Positions 43,830 through 52,587 are shown, counted from the first letter of the stretch. The stretch: 64,000 nt of DNA from Bacteroidetes bacterium UBA2475 (GCA_002342065.1 DDPF01000012.1:1-64000), one strand, 5' to 3'. The notes: generated by a model from the sequence alone, not told the origin. Translations and numbers: made by a program.

Positions 43830-44843
43830 TTAGAATGGAGAATTCAACTGCTCCCAAAGCATATCCTTTAACTGTATAATGTTTTTTTGACTTGCAGACG
43901 AAAAGAAAATAAACGGCACTTTGTTCTTTCCTGTCAATCGTTTTTTAAGATCCTTTGTCATTTCACTTTCCAATTCGTCATCCATTAGATCGGCTTTACT
44001 TATTGCAAGTATTCTTTTTTTATCTAACAACTCTGGATTGTATTTTTTTAATTCGTTCAGCAGAATTTTATACTCGTCAACAATATCTTTGCTATCGCAG
44101 CTTACTAAAAATAATAACGAAGAGTTTCGTTCAATATGTCTTAAGAAGCGTAAACCTAATCCTTTGCCTTCGTGCGCTCCTTCAATAATTCCGGGAATAT
44201 CAGCCATCACAAAACTTTTATGATCGCGGTAACTTACAATTCCTAAATTAGGAACCAATGTTGTAAAAGGATAATTCGCTATCTCAGGTTTTGCGGCACT
44301 TAATACAGAAAGTAAAGTAGATTTTCCTGCATTTGGAAATCCAACCAAACCTACATCAGCTAAAACTTTTAATTCTAAGATCTTCCATTCTGTTTTACCA
44401 TTCTCGCCCGGTTGTGCGTATTGCGGATTTTGCTGAACAGAATTTTTAAAATTTGCGTTACCCATTCCTCCTCTTCCACCCGGTACCAAAATTATTTCTT
44501 GGCCATCTTCCGTTATCTCGCATTCTATTTCTCCGGTCTCTTCATCACGTGCAATAGTGCCTAACGGCACATCTAAATATTCATCTCCACCTTCTTTACC
44601 CGACTTATTTCCACTAGATCCATTTACACCACCATCGGCAATAATATGTTTACGGTATTTTAAATGGATCAAGGTCCACAATTGTTTATTGCCTCTTAAA
44701 ATAATATGGCCACCACGACCACCATTACCACCATCGGGTCCACCATAAGCCGTTAACTTATCTCTGTGAAAATGAACAGAACCCGCGCCGCCTTTACCAC
44801 TGCGACAACATACTTTAACGTAATCAACAAAATTATTATCCAT
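43830..44843 (-). CDS. obgE: GTPase Obg
   Basis: Ribosome-associated GTPase of 337 residues acting in 50S assembly and growth control. The glycine-rich Obg fold (GKGGAGSVHFHRDK, GGPDGGNGGRGGH) comes first, then the G domain with G1 GFPNAGKST, G3 DIPGIIEGAHEGKGLG, and an NKxD-like motif read as SKAD. There is no C-terminal OCT domain, normal for this phylum. It follows adk, with a partial terminator between them. Confidence 0.96.
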   Translation of the reverse strand: MDNNFVDYVKVCCRSGKGGAGSVHFHRDKLTAYGGPDGGNGGRGGHIILRGNKQLWTLIHLKYRKHIIADGGVNGSSGNKSGKEGGDEYLDVPLGTIARDEETGEIECEITEDGQEIILVPGGRGGMGNANFKNSVQQNPQYAQPGENGKTEWKILELKVLADVGLVGFPNAGKSTLLSVLSAAKPEIANYPFTTLVPNLGIVSYRDHKSFVMADIPGIIEGAHEGKGLGLRFLRHIERNSSLLFLVSCDSKDIVDEYKILLNELKKYNPELLDKKRILAISKADLMDDELESEMTKDLKKRLTGKNKVPFIFFSSASQKNIIQLKDMLWEQLNSPF

Positions 44844-44866
44844 CTTCTAGAGCTACAAATAAAAAA

Positions 44867-44890
44867 GCCTAATGCTTAAACGCATCAGGC
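44867..44890 (-). terminator. Terminator between adk and obgE
   Basis: Stem GCCT-A-ATGC/GCAT-C-AGGC (44867-44875, 44882-44890) with one mismatch. On the minus strand it is followed by TTTTTT. It should reduce read-through from adk into obgE. Confidence 0.65.
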
Positions 44891-44908
44891 CTTAATATGT
44901 TTATATAT

Positions 44909-45997
44909 TTATTTTCTTTTACCTGATTTTTTTGCTTTTGATTTAGCAACTTTTTTAATCGCCTTTTTAGGTGCTGATTTTTTTGCTGCTGGTTTTTTAG
45001 CAGCAGTTTTTTTCTTTACTGCTTTCTTAACTACCTTTTTTGCTTTTGTTACTATTTTTTTCTTGGCAACTTTTTTAACTGCCTTTTTAGGTGCGGCTTT
45101 TTTAGCTACTTTTTTTGCAGCTTTTTTCTTTGCTGCCGGTTTGGTTTTCTTCGCAGGCTTTGCTATTTTTTTTGCTGCCGGTTTTGCAGGCGCTTTTTTA
45201 ATAGGAGCTTTTTTTGCAGGAGTCGTTGCCTTTTTTGCTTTGGCTTCCTGTTTTCTGTTTTCCTTTTCTTCTTCTGCCTCTTCTGCTTCTATTCTTTTAA
45301 TAGCATCAATTTCTAATAATAATTCTGGAGCAATTTCATTTGCAACATCAAAATCCTGAATGGTAAGGTCTAAATGCTCAAGGTCGCTTTCTAAAGCGGT
45401 AAGATCCATTTCTGCATCTAAAAAAGTGATACGGTCAACCAGTAATTTAAAGATCTGATCAATAGAACCAACACCTTCAATTGAATGGAATTTACCTTGC
45501 TCGCTATAAAAAGTTTTTAGAGGTAATGTTTTTGTATTGTATTCTAAAATACGGCGACGGATAATGTCTTCGTTCCTGTCATCTGCACGTCCACTTGATT
45601 CGCCTCTTTTTAATAAACGTGTTGTTAATTCTTCATCATCCACTTCTAAAGCTAACATACCGCTAATGCCTGTACCTTTTTTCTGCAACAGATCGTCTAG
45701 TGCAATTGCCTGGGCAGTAGTTCTTGGAAAACCATCAAAAATAAAACCTTTTGCATTGGTATTATCATCAAGTTTAGATTCTATCATACCAATAACAATT
45801 TCGTCGCTCACTAATTCACCCTTCTCCATTATCTCTTTAGCTTTTTTTCCTAAAGCTGTTCCGCGGTCAATTTCACTGCGTAAAATATCACCTGTGCTTA
45901 AATGCACTAAACCATATTTACTTATCAGGTTTTCTGATTGTGTACCTTTACCTGCTCCCGGAGGGCCAAATAATACAAGGTTTAACATTTTTTTCAT
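44909..45997 (-). CDS. adk: Adenylate kinase with histone-H1-like C-terminal extension
   Basis: The ATG giving MKKMLNLVLFG is chosen (362 residues); an upstream ATG is open. Residues ~4-190 are a complete short-form Adk: P-loop GPPGAGKGT, TGDILR, GFPRT, and short lid RGESSGRADDRNEDIIRRR. It interconverts AMP, ADP and ATP. Residues ~195-252 form an acidic helical linker. Residues ~253-362 are a Lys/Ala/Pro-rich tail (KKAAKKVAKKAAPKKA), like histone H1 or bacterial AlgP/Hc1. Usual Adk length is ~190. The frame is unbroken. The tail may bind DNA, RNA or polyphosphate. Confidence 0.95.
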   Translation of the reverse strand: MKKMLNLVLFGPPGAGKGTQSENLISKYGLVHLSTGDILRSEIDRGTALGKKAKEIMEKGELVSDEIVIGMIESKLDDNTNAKGFIFDGFPRTTAQAIALDDLLQKKGTGISGMLALEVDDEELTTRLLKRGESSGRADDRNEDIIRRRILEYNTKTLPLKTFYSEQGKFHSIEGVGSIDQIFKLLVDRITFLDAEMDLTALESDLEHLDLTIQDFDVANEIAPELLLEIDAIKRIEAEEAEEEKENRKQEAKAKKATTPAKKAPIKKAPAKPAAKKIAKPAKKTKPAAKKKAAKKVAKKAAPKKAVKKVAKKKIVTKAKKVVKKAVKKKTAAKKPAAKKSAPKKAIKKVAKSKAKKSGKRK

Positions 45998-46028
45998 AAG
46001 CTGTTGTTTTATTCTTATTGTTAGTTTT

Positions 46029-46565
46029 TTAAGCAAGAACGTAGATCTCTTTTAAATTTCTTCCTAATCCGTCATAATCCAAACCGTAACCTATTACAAA
46101 ATCGTTTGGGATCTTCATGCCGTAATAATCTATTTTAAATTCTTTTTTGTAGGAATCGGGTTTTAATAATACCGTTGCTACTTTTATTTGCTTTACATTT
46201 TTCCGTTTCAAAACAGTAATTAATCTTTCCAAAGTAATTCCTGTATCCACAATATCTTCAACTATAATTACTGTTCTTCCTGTTATATCTTCTGTAAGAC
46301 CAATTAATTCTGTTACTGTTCCACTGCTTGTTGTACCATGATAGCTTGCTACTTTTATAAAAGATATTTCGCAAGGAATTGAAACTTCTTTTAAAAGATC
46401 GGCAGCAAACATAAAAGAACCATTTAATACAACTAAAAAAAGAGGTTGGTCATTCTTTAGTTCGATATTTATTGAGTCCGCAATTTTTTTTACAGCTTCA
46501 GATATTTGTTGTTGAGAAATATATGGCTTAAATTGCTTATCTTTTATTGTAACCAGATCACTCAT
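46029..46565 (-). CDS. hpt: Hypoxanthine phosphoribosyltransferase
   Basis: Cytoplasmic purine-salvage enzyme of 178 residues making IMP/GMP from hypoxanthine/guanine and PRPP. The PRPP loop VIIVEDIVDTGITL is intact, and the C-terminal DFVIGYGLDYDG is typical. It lies 31 bases upstream of adk, a salvage and energy-charge pairing. It is divergent from tsaC with a shared symmetric promoter region. Confidence 0.94.
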   Translation of the reverse strand: MSDLVTIKDKQFKPYISQQQISEAVKKIADSINIELKNDQPLFLVVLNGSFMFAADLLKEVSIPCEISFIKVASYHGTTSSGTVTELIGLTEDITGRTVIIVEDIVDTGITLERLITVLKRKNVKQIKVATVLLKPDSYKKEFKIDYYGMKIPNDFVIGYGLDYDGLGRNLKEIYVLA

Positions 46566-46572
46566 ACGTTAA

Positions 46573-46605
46573 CAAATATAAGGTTTTTTGATATTTGTAT
46601 ATTTG
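46573..46605. promoter_or_regulatory. Symmetric divergent promoter of hpt and tsaC
   Basis: CAAATATA (46573-46580) and TATATTTG (46598-46605) are perfect inverted copies. Each fits the TAnnTTTG box for one direction. The boxes end 7 and 4 bases from the hpt and tsaC start codons, so both transcripts should have almost no leader. Confidence 0.5.
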
Positions 46606-46609
46606 CATT

Positions 46610-47563
46610 ATGGCAGAAACAGGAAAAAATATCGATCTGGCGGCAGAACTGCTCTTAAATGGCAATTTAGTTGCAATTCCAACCGAAACGGTGTATGGCC
46701 TGGCCGCTAATGCCCTAAACGAAAAAGCTGTACTTTCTATATTTGAGGCCAAACAACGGCCTTTTTTCGACCCTTTGATCATTCATTTGCCAACTATTGA
46801 AAGTATTGATAAATATGCCGAATTAACGGATCCACGCTTACAAAAACTGGCAAAAGTCTTTTGGCCGGGGCCTTTAACGCTGTTGCTTCCTAAAAAAGAG
46901 AGTATTCCTAATCTTGTAACATCAGGTTTGGCAAGTGTTGCGGTGAGAATACCTAACCATACCCTTACTTTAGAATTACTTAAAAAAATAAATGTTCCTT
47001 TAGCTGCTCCAAGCGCTAATCCCTTTGGATATGTTAGTCCTACACAACCCGCCCACGTTAACAGCCAGTTAGGCGATAAAATTGCTTACATTCTGGATGG
47101 GGGAACCTGCGAGGTTGGCCTTGAATCTACCATTGTAGGTATTGAAGATGATAAAGTATGCGTATTCCGTTTAGGAGGATTAGCCTTAGAAGAAATTGAA
47201 AAGTTGGTCGGAGATACAGAATTACGAATTAATAATTCGAGTAATCCTGCATCGCCAGGACAATTAAAAAGTCATTACGCTCCAAAAAAACCTTTATACA
47301 TAGGAGATATTAAAAAATTAATTAAACAAAACGCCGCAAATAAAATAGCTATCATTTGTTTTGGAGAAGAAAATTTTGAAGGAAAAGATATGTTGTTGTT
47401 TAATCTCTCAAAAGATAAAAATTTACAGGAAGCAGCAATTAATTTATTTAAATTTTTACGATTGGCAGATGAAAGTGATGCTGAAATAGTTCTTTGCGAA
47501 GAAGTGCCGGATATTAGTCTCGGCCGCGCTATTAATGATAGGTTGAGAAGAGCTGCGTGTTAA
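46610..47563 (+). CDS. tsaC: L-threonylcarbamoyladenylate synthase (Sua5/TsaC)
   Basis: Protein of 317 residues from ATG 46610 (MAETGKN). The YrdC domain (~10-205) has PTETVYGLA and the conserved PSANPFGYVSPT. The C-terminal Sua5 domain starts after SPGQLKSHYAPKKP. It makes threonylcarbamoyl-AMP for t6A modification of tRNAs reading ANN codons. The presence of the second domain makes it the Sua5 type. It is divergent from hpt. Confidence 0.93.
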   Translation: MAETGKNIDLAAELLLNGNLVAIPTETVYGLAANALNEKAVLSIFEAKQRPFFDPLIIHLPTIESIDKYAELTDPRLQKLAKVFWPGPLTLLLPKKESIPNLVTSGLASVAVRIPNHTLTLELLKKINVPLAAPSANPFGYVSPTQPAHVNSQLGDKIAYILDGGTCEVGLESTIVGIEDDKVCVFRLGGLALEEIEKLVGDTELRINNSSNPASPGQLKSHYAPKKPLYIGDIKKLIKQNAANKIAIICFGEENFEGKDMLLFNLSKDKNLQEAAINLFKFLRLADESDAEIVLCEEVPDISLGRAINDRLRRAAC

Positions 47564-49018
47564 TTATTCAACAATTAATTTTTTGAATTTGGCAGTTCCT
47601 TTTGTTTTTATTTCTAAAGTATAAATACCTGGCGTTACATCGCCTAAGTTTATGTTAATACGATTATCATAAAAAGATCTTTCTGTTACTACTCTACCCG
47701 TAATATCGATGATGGAAATTTTATACTCATCGCAATCAGACATGCTGATATTTAAATTTTGGTTTACGGGGTTTGGAAAAAAATTAAATTCAAAATCTTT
47801 ATTGTATTCTTCAAACCCAATACCCGATGGAGTTGGGGATGTATTTGTATACCAAATGGGTGAGGTAACTATCCAATCCCCATCATTTTGTTTTATTTCT
47901 GCAAAATAATAATACTGCATATTTTGTATCATAGGAAGCGGATCGTTAAATGTTGCAGTGTTGTTGTTTAACGAGGTATAAACTATTTGCGGAAAAGTTC
48001 CGGTATTATTATTAATACCTCGCCATATTTTTATACTATCAGCCAATTCTCCATCCATATCGTTGTGTGTAATACTAAATACAGGGTCCGTTGATGATGT
48101 TAAAATAGAGCCCATTATATTTCCGCTTACATTAAAATCAACTTTAGCGTTCCAATCATCGCTGCCATAAAAATGCATTTGCTGCATAGCTGTAGTTAAA
48201 TTAGGACGTGTTAAAGAAGGCATTAATACTACTAAGCGTCCTGCAGTGCTTCTTCCAAAAGTGGTGTAATGATTATCATGATCGTAACCAATACCCAAAT
48301 GATAACCAACAGATAAAAGTTTTTTGTAATAAGAAAAATAATCACCCAACGGATAATCATTGTAGTTTGTAAATGTGCTAAAAGCCAAACCGCTGCGAAG
48401 AGGAGTTCCAACTATTGCGCTATCATAAGTTGCATTATAAGCGCCGTAAGCTAAAGAAGTAGAAGAAGAATTTCCATTTGAAGAAAAATCAGAAAAACCC
48501 GGGTGAGCAAGATAACAAAAGGCATTTGGATTATTTTTTATTTTTCTAAATATTCCGTCATAATCGGTTTTTGCATTAAAAATATCATAGTTATTTCCTA
48601 CAACGGTTGGCACCGAAGTTTCCCAACCTATTAACTGGTTGAAACCATAAATGATCAAATGCCCGCTGTAGGTGGAAGAAACGCCCCACTCCATACCAAA
48701 CAATGATAAAAATGTGCCGTCCTGATTTGCATTATCTGCCATGGTTAAACCCGGCTGAAAACTCTGTTTCTGGAAACCCGGATTATTGCTGTTTGAATAA
48801 TGATTGTGTTCTGATACACCTAAAAAATCAAAATTCTGGCTCAGCTTTGCATAAGCGTAAGCACCAACAGGGTTATTTACACCACTCGATGTAGAATCTT
48901 TACTCCCATCGCTAAAACCGGTGTGCGAATGTAAATTTCCAAAATAATAATTATACGTTTGCGATGAAACAGTAAATGTTGCAACTAAAATAAAAAAGAA
49001 AATAATCGTGGATCTCAT
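47564..49018 (-). CDS. Secreted PHP-like metallo-hydrolase with T9SS tail
   Basis: Protein of 484 residues: signal (to ~SSQ), then a PHP/CehA-McbA-like domain starting GNLHSHTGFSDG, with VSEHNHY and AHPGF as likely metal ligands. A beta-sandwich region follows, and a C-terminal T9SS sorting domain (FNFFPNPVNQN ... KKLIVE). PHP enzymes cleave phosphate esters or amides; the secreted substrate is unknown. It is divergent from the BNR protein, another T9SS cargo, and abuts tsaC convergently. Confidence 0.85.
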   Translation of the reverse strand: MRSTIIFFFILVATFTVSSQTYNYYFGNLHSHTGFSDGSKDSTSSGVNNPVGAYAYAKLSQNFDFLGVSEHNHYSNSNNPGFQKQSFQPGLTMADNANQDGTFLSLFGMEWGVSSTYSGHLIIYGFNQLIGWETSVPTVVGNNYDIFNAKTDYDGIFRKIKNNPNAFCYLAHPGFSDFSSNGNSSSTSLAYGAYNATYDSAIVGTPLRSGLAFSTFTNYNDYPLGDYFSYYKKLLSVGYHLGIGYDHDNHYTTFGRSTAGRLVVLMPSLTRPNLTTAMQQMHFYGSDDWNAKVDFNVSGNIMGSILTSSTDPVFSITHNDMDGELADSIKIWRGINNNTGTFPQIVYTSLNNNTATFNDPLPMIQNMQYYYFAEIKQNDGDWIVTSPIWYTNTSPTPSGIGFEEYNKDFEFNFFPNPVNQNLNISMSDCDEYKISIIDITGRVVTERSFYDNRININLGDVTPGIYTLEIKTKGTAKFKKLIVE

Positions 49019-49127
49019 TGACTAAAGGTAATAAATAAATAGCTTCATTATAGCTATCTTTTTCATTTAACAATTCCTTTACGTTTTTTCTGTGTATATT
49101 TAAATATCCTCTATTAAATAAGCAATA

Positions 49128-50699
49128 ATGAAAAAAATAATACTATCATTTCTTCTATTTTTTGGCAACTTTATGTTCGCGCAATTTCCGAATGTATTAA
49201 TAAGTACATTAAATCAACCTGAAGAGGTTTCTATTGCTATAAATCCAAAGAACACAAATCAAATAGTGGCTGGCTCTAATTTAAAAAATGCATACAGAAG
49301 TAATGATGGCGGCGCTACCTGGAGTTACCAGGTTTTGGCTTGTAATGCCTATGATGTTTATGGTGATCCTGTAGTTATTTGGGATACAGCCAATGCCTGT
49401 TATTACATGCACTTATCAAATCCAAATCCGGCAATTACACCTGGCGGTTCTTGGATAGACAGAATTGTTGTTCAAAAATCGACCAATTTTGGCCAAAATT
49501 ATTCTACCTGCATTGGCGTTGGAAAAAACGGAACAAAAGCACAGGACAAAGAATGGGCAGTTGTTAATCCTTACAATAACGATTTTCACATGACATGGAC
49601 ACAGTTTGATAATTACGGAAGTTCAAACGTATTGGATAGCTCTTATATTTTATATTCAAAATCTACCGATGGTGGAAACACTTTTTCAACTCCAAAACGT
49701 ATCTCAAAATTTGCAGGTAATTGTATTGATGCCGATTCAACTGTAGAAGGCGCAGTGCCGGCAATTGGTCCGCTAGGAGAAATTTATGTTGGCTGGGCCG
49801 GACAATACGGATTGATGTTCCAGAAATCTACCGATGGAGGAACAACCTGGCTGGCAAGCGAACAAGTTGTAAATGCTTTTCCGGGAGGATGGGATTACAG
49901 TATCAGCGGTTTATACCGTTGCAACGGATTACCATTTACATTTTGTGATCTCAGCAATTCGCCTTACCATGGCACCATTTATATTAATTGGAGTGATAAA
50001 TCTAACGGCGTGAATGATGGTGATGTTTGGATAACAAAATCAACCAATGGCGGAACGACCTGGAGCACACCACACCGGGTTAATGATGATGTACCGGGCA
50101 AACAACAATTTATGAGTGCTATGACCATTGATCAGGTTACAGGATATGTGTATGTTCTTTTTTACGATCGCAGAAATTATGCTTCGGGAAATAATACAGA
50201 TGTGTATATGGCTGTATCTACAAATGGTGGCGGCAGTTTTACAAATTATAAAGTTAACGCTAATTCTTTTTCGCCAAATGCAGGATATTTTTTTGGTGAT
50301 TATCTTGGCATCTCGGCACACAATAATGTTGTGAGACCAATTTGGATGCAAATGACCAACAGCGGCGCGCTGAGTGTTTATACGGCATTGGTGAGTCCAA
50401 CATTATTAGGTATTGAAAATAAGAAAGAAGAAAATCTTGGTTCAATTAATGCAGCGCCTAATCCATTTAAAACAGAAACAACAATTGAATTTACATTAAC
50501 AAAAGAGGCTAAACTAACCATTCAGTTAGTTGATAATGTTGGCAGAATAATTAAAGAATTGGTTACCACTAAAAATTACTTTGCCGGAAAAAATAAAATT
50601 GTAATTAACGCGCTGGAAAATAATTTAAAATCCGGCATTTATTATGTTGCTTTTTATGGCGATGAAAAAAGTAAGTTTACGAAGATTGTGATGGAGTAA
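49128..50699 (+). CDS. BNR/Asp-box sialidase-like protein with T9SS tail
   Basis: Secreted protein of 523 residues; signal to ~FAQ. At least five Asp-box motifs (SNDGGATW, STDGGNTF, STDGGTTW, STNGGTTW, STNGGGSF) indicate a six-bladed propeller of the exo-alpha-sialidase superfamily. Catalytic sialidase residues cannot be confirmed, so it may be only a propeller. The C-terminal T9SS domain (NAAPNPFKTETTIEF ... SKFTKIVME) marks export to the surface. A tRNA fragment begins 35 bases after its stop. Confidence 0.88.
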   Translation: MKKIILSFLLFFGNFMFAQFPNVLISTLNQPEEVSIAINPKNTNQIVAGSNLKNAYRSNDGGATWSYQVLACNAYDVYGDPVVIWDTANACYYMHLSNPNPAITPGGSWIDRIVVQKSTNFGQNYSTCIGVGKNGTKAQDKEWAVVNPYNNDFHMTWTQFDNYGSSNVLDSSYILYSKSTDGGNTFSTPKRISKFAGNCIDADSTVEGAVPAIGPLGEIYVGWAGQYGLMFQKSTDGGTTWLASEQVVNAFPGGWDYSISGLYRCNGLPFTFCDLSNSPYHGTIYINWSDKSNGVNDGDVWITKSTNGGTTWSTPHRVNDDVPGKQQFMSAMTIDQVTGYVYVLFYDRRNYASGNNTDVYMAVSTNGGGSFTNYKVNANSFSPNAGYFFGDYLGISAHNNVVRPIWMQMTNSGALSVYTALVSPTLLGIENKKEENLGSINAAPNPFKTETTIEFTLTKEAKLTIQLVDNVGRIIKELVTTKNYFAGKNKIVINALENNLKSGIYYVAFYGDEKSKFTKIVME

Positions 50700-50733
50700 T
50701 CAGGCATGGAAACAAATTCTCGCCAACAAGGGC

Positions 50734-50779
50734 CTGCCTTACAAGCAGAGGGTCACTGGTTCGAACCCAGTACTCCCCA
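50734..50779 (+). tRNA. 3' fragment of tRNA-Val(TAC), likely att scar
   Basis: Bases from the anticodon stem to the discriminator are intact: half stem CTGC, loop CTTACAA, GCAGA, variable GGGTC, T arm ACTGG-TTCGAAC-CCAGT, and acceptor ACTCCCC-A. The 5' half (expected GGGGAGT and the D arm) is absent; upstream bases do not pair. A break at the anticodon stem is typical of tyrosine-integrase att sites. It is not a functional tRNA. Confidence 0.8.
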
Positions 50780-50792
50780 CATCAACAAAGAC

Positions 50793-50828
50793 AAGCCTTT
50801 CAGAGATTCTGAAAGGCTTTTTTGTTTT
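50793..50828 (+). terminator. Terminator beyond the tRNA fragment
   Basis: Perfect 12-bp stem AAGCCTTTCAGA/TCTGAAAGGCTT (50793-50804, 50808-50819), 3-base loop, then TTTTGTTTT. It looks like the original tRNA terminator. Confidence 0.88.
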
Positions 50829-50834
50829 AGTGTG

Positions 50835-50853
50835 GGTACAACATAGGTACAAC
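50835..50853 (+). repeat. Direct repeat GGTACAAC x2
   Basis: GGTACAAC occurs at 50835-50842 and 50846-50853, just past the tRNA terminator. Short direct repeats beside a tRNA core could be integrase arm-binding sites. No integrase gene is seen. Confidence 0.35.
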
Positions 50854-50900
50854 AATTGTATTTGCCACAATTACAAATCGCGTTAATTGGTTTTACTGGA

Positions 50901-51593
50901 TTAATCAAATATTAATTCGCAACGATCACCAAATTCTATTCCTGAATTGGTATTATGCCCAATTAACTTCTTTAATTTTTCTGAAACAAACATGCGCCCT
51001 GCTATACTTATACAGTCGTTTTTTTTGTACTTTGAATCAATACATATTTTCGAAAATCGTGGTGACAATAAAGTTCTGTATAATTTTTTATAATGCTCAA
51101 GGTTCTTTATTTTATATACCTTATCCTTAACTCCTTTAAGAAAAACTTCTCTCGTATATAATTCGCTCTTTTCAAGGATAACTTTTTCAAAGTCCAATCC
51201 GGGGTAATAAAAAAAATAATAGGTATAATTCTCGTTGGTATTTTTACGCTTAACTTTTGTTGGAAACAACAAATACTTTAAAAGTTTACATTTCGATAGT
51301 ATGTCTTTTATTCTCTCATTCACAAGGAAGTCAGCATCTGGCACTTCCGGTGTAAAGCCCATAAAATCAGTAACTTTTGCTTTTGCATATAGATTTACCT
51401 CTTTGATTGAAACAGGCACTTTTTTAAAATCTATTGTTTGATTATAATAATCAGACTCATAAAAGAAACGATCAAATTTTTCGTAATCTTCTTCTGAAGT
51501 GAAATTTTTTTTATCAAACTTTGCCTGATGAACACCATTATTAACTCCAATTACTAAGGGTTCGCCGGATAACTCTATTGTATGATAATTCAT
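50901..51593 (-). CDS. Imm11/DUF1629-like immunity protein candidate
   Basis: Cytoplasmic protein of 230 residues. The C-terminal MFVSEKLKKLIGHNTNSGIEF matches the general pattern of the Imm11/DUF1629 family (a [FV]VS-x-K[LF] helix ending in G-x-E-F). Its start lies 5 bases after a truncated upstream frame (51599-51808), the usual toxin-immunity order. It probably neutralises a polymorphic toxin that is now lost or incomplete. The family call is from memory of the motif, not a search. Confidence 0.5.
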   Translation of the reverse strand: MNYHTIELSGEPLVIGVNNGVHQAKFDKKNFTSEEDYEKFDRFFYESDYYNQTIDFKKVPVSIKEVNLYAKAKVTDFMGFTPEVPDADFLVNERIKDILSKCKLLKYLLFPTKVKRKNTNENYTYYFFYYPGLDFEKVILEKSELYTREVFLKGVKDKVYKIKNLEHYKKLYRTLLSPRFSKICIDSKYKKNDCISIAGRMFVSEKLKKLIGHNTNSGIEFGDRCELIFD

Positions 51594-51598
51594 TATTA

Positions 51599-51808
51599 TT
51601 ATTTTTCGTTATTTAACTTTCTAAAATATTCATTTAAATTCTTTTCTGCTCCAGACTCTATATATTTTATCATAGGTTGAGCTGGGAGGATTCGAACTCT
51701 ATTTAAATTTCTAATATCCATATCTAAATATACGTTTTTTCTGCTTTTTCTGAATGCCAAAATCGGTGTACTGTAGTTGCAATTACAATAGTTTATTCTC
51801 GCTTTTGC
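51599..51808 (-). pseudogene. 3' remnant of a putative polymorphic toxin gene
   Basis: An open frame of 69 codons with no good start runs from a TAA (51809-51811) to a TAA at 51599-51601. Its sequence is protein-like: PILAFRKSRKNVYLDMDI, then RVRILPAQPMIKYIESGAEK and an amphipathic end. There is no start codon until Met30. It ends 5 bases before the immunity-like gene. Inference: this is the C-terminal toxin domain of a longer protein whose 5' part was deleted. Confidence 0.45.
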
Positions 51809-51975
51809 TTAAATAATTTCTGCCCTCATTCTTTTCTTGATATCTTTTGCAGAGATAGCTGCGAGCTAAGTAGTAACAAAAAAAACATAAAAGGCCGGTA
51901 ATCCGGCCTGTTTACTAAAATTGGCTTTGTATGAAAAAATTAAAAGACCAAAGCCAAACCTATAAATGTATTAAC
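51809..51975. other. Rest of the gap between the toxin remnant and the TetR gene
   Basis: Together with the toxin remnant this fills the only gap above 300 bases without an intact gene. No further frame or RNA gene is seen here. It contains only the GC-rich terminator at 51892-51909. Confidence 0.5.
51885..51909 (-). terminator. Terminator of the TetR gene
   Basis: Stem AGGCCGG-TAAT-CCGGCCT (51892-51898, 51903-51909). On the minus strand it is followed by a T-rich run, 67 bases after the regulator stop. Confidence 0.7.
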
Positions 51976-52587
51976 TTAATTCTTTAACGCACTAAAAACT
52001 AAATGCTCTAAAAACTGGATCAGCTTTTTATCATCAGGCTGTGGTGTATCAGTTAACAAAGGCAAATTCTCCATAAAAAACTTTTGCGCATGTGACATTT
52101 CCAATAAAGTACTCGCTAAGGAATTAGGGTGTTTATATTTTGGGTTGTATTCCTTAATGATAACGGAAATACATCCACAAAGATCTTTATATGGTTTAAA
52201 GAGCCGGTCTTTATTATCTTTTGTCACACTTCTTGTTAAGTAAGCTTTCGAACTCTCCCACTTTACTAAATTGTAAGCCTCATATTCTTTTATGTAATCA
52301 GTTTTTTGATTTTTATCCGGTTCACTTACCAAAAGAGTAATAATGGTTCTAAGCTTTGTTTGAGGATCGGTAATATTGTTCAAGCTAATCATTACCTTAT
52401 ACTCCAAAAAACTCCACCACCAGGTTGTAAGATATACGAGGAGCCTGTGCTTATTTTCAAAATACCTATAAATGGTAGCCTCCGTTGTCTCTATCTGTTT
52501 GGCTAATTTCTTAAAGGTGAGGTCTTCAAAACCAAGCTTATTTATGAGAATAAGTCCTTGACTTAGATCGAGTAACCGCATAAACAT
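51976..52587 (-). CDS. TetR/AcrR-family regulator
   Basis: Protein of 203 residues. The N-terminal helix-turn-helix (GFEDLTFKKLAKQIETTEATIYRYFENK) is typical of TetR; the rest is a helical ligand domain with no recognisable specificity. The first helix is short compared with typical TetR proteins, but no better start is visible. No obvious target gene is adjacent. It lies at the right edge of the tRNA-fragment region. Confidence 0.88.
   Translation of the reverse strand: MFMRLLDLSQGLILINKLGFEDLTFKKLAKQIETTEATIYRYFENKHRLLVYLTTWWWSFLEYKVMISLNNITDPQTKLRTIITLLVSEPDKNQKTDYIKEYEAYNLVKWESSKAYLTRSVTKDNKDRLFKPYKDLCGCISVIIKEYNPKYKHPNSLASTLLEMSHAQKFFMENLPLLTDTPQPDDKKLIQFLEHLVFSALKN

Noticed and set aside
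45063..45359. 98-codon plus-strand hydrophobic frame opposite the Adk tail
   Set aside because: The Phe/Ala-rich product is the antisense of Lys/Ala codons (AAA/GCA), not a membrane protein.
51675..51699. Minus-strand tRNA-like 3' end (TTCGAATCCTCCCAGCTC)
   Set aside because: The T-arm stem does not pair over five bases, and the stretch is better explained as codons (RVRILPAQP) of the open 69-codon toxin-like remnant.
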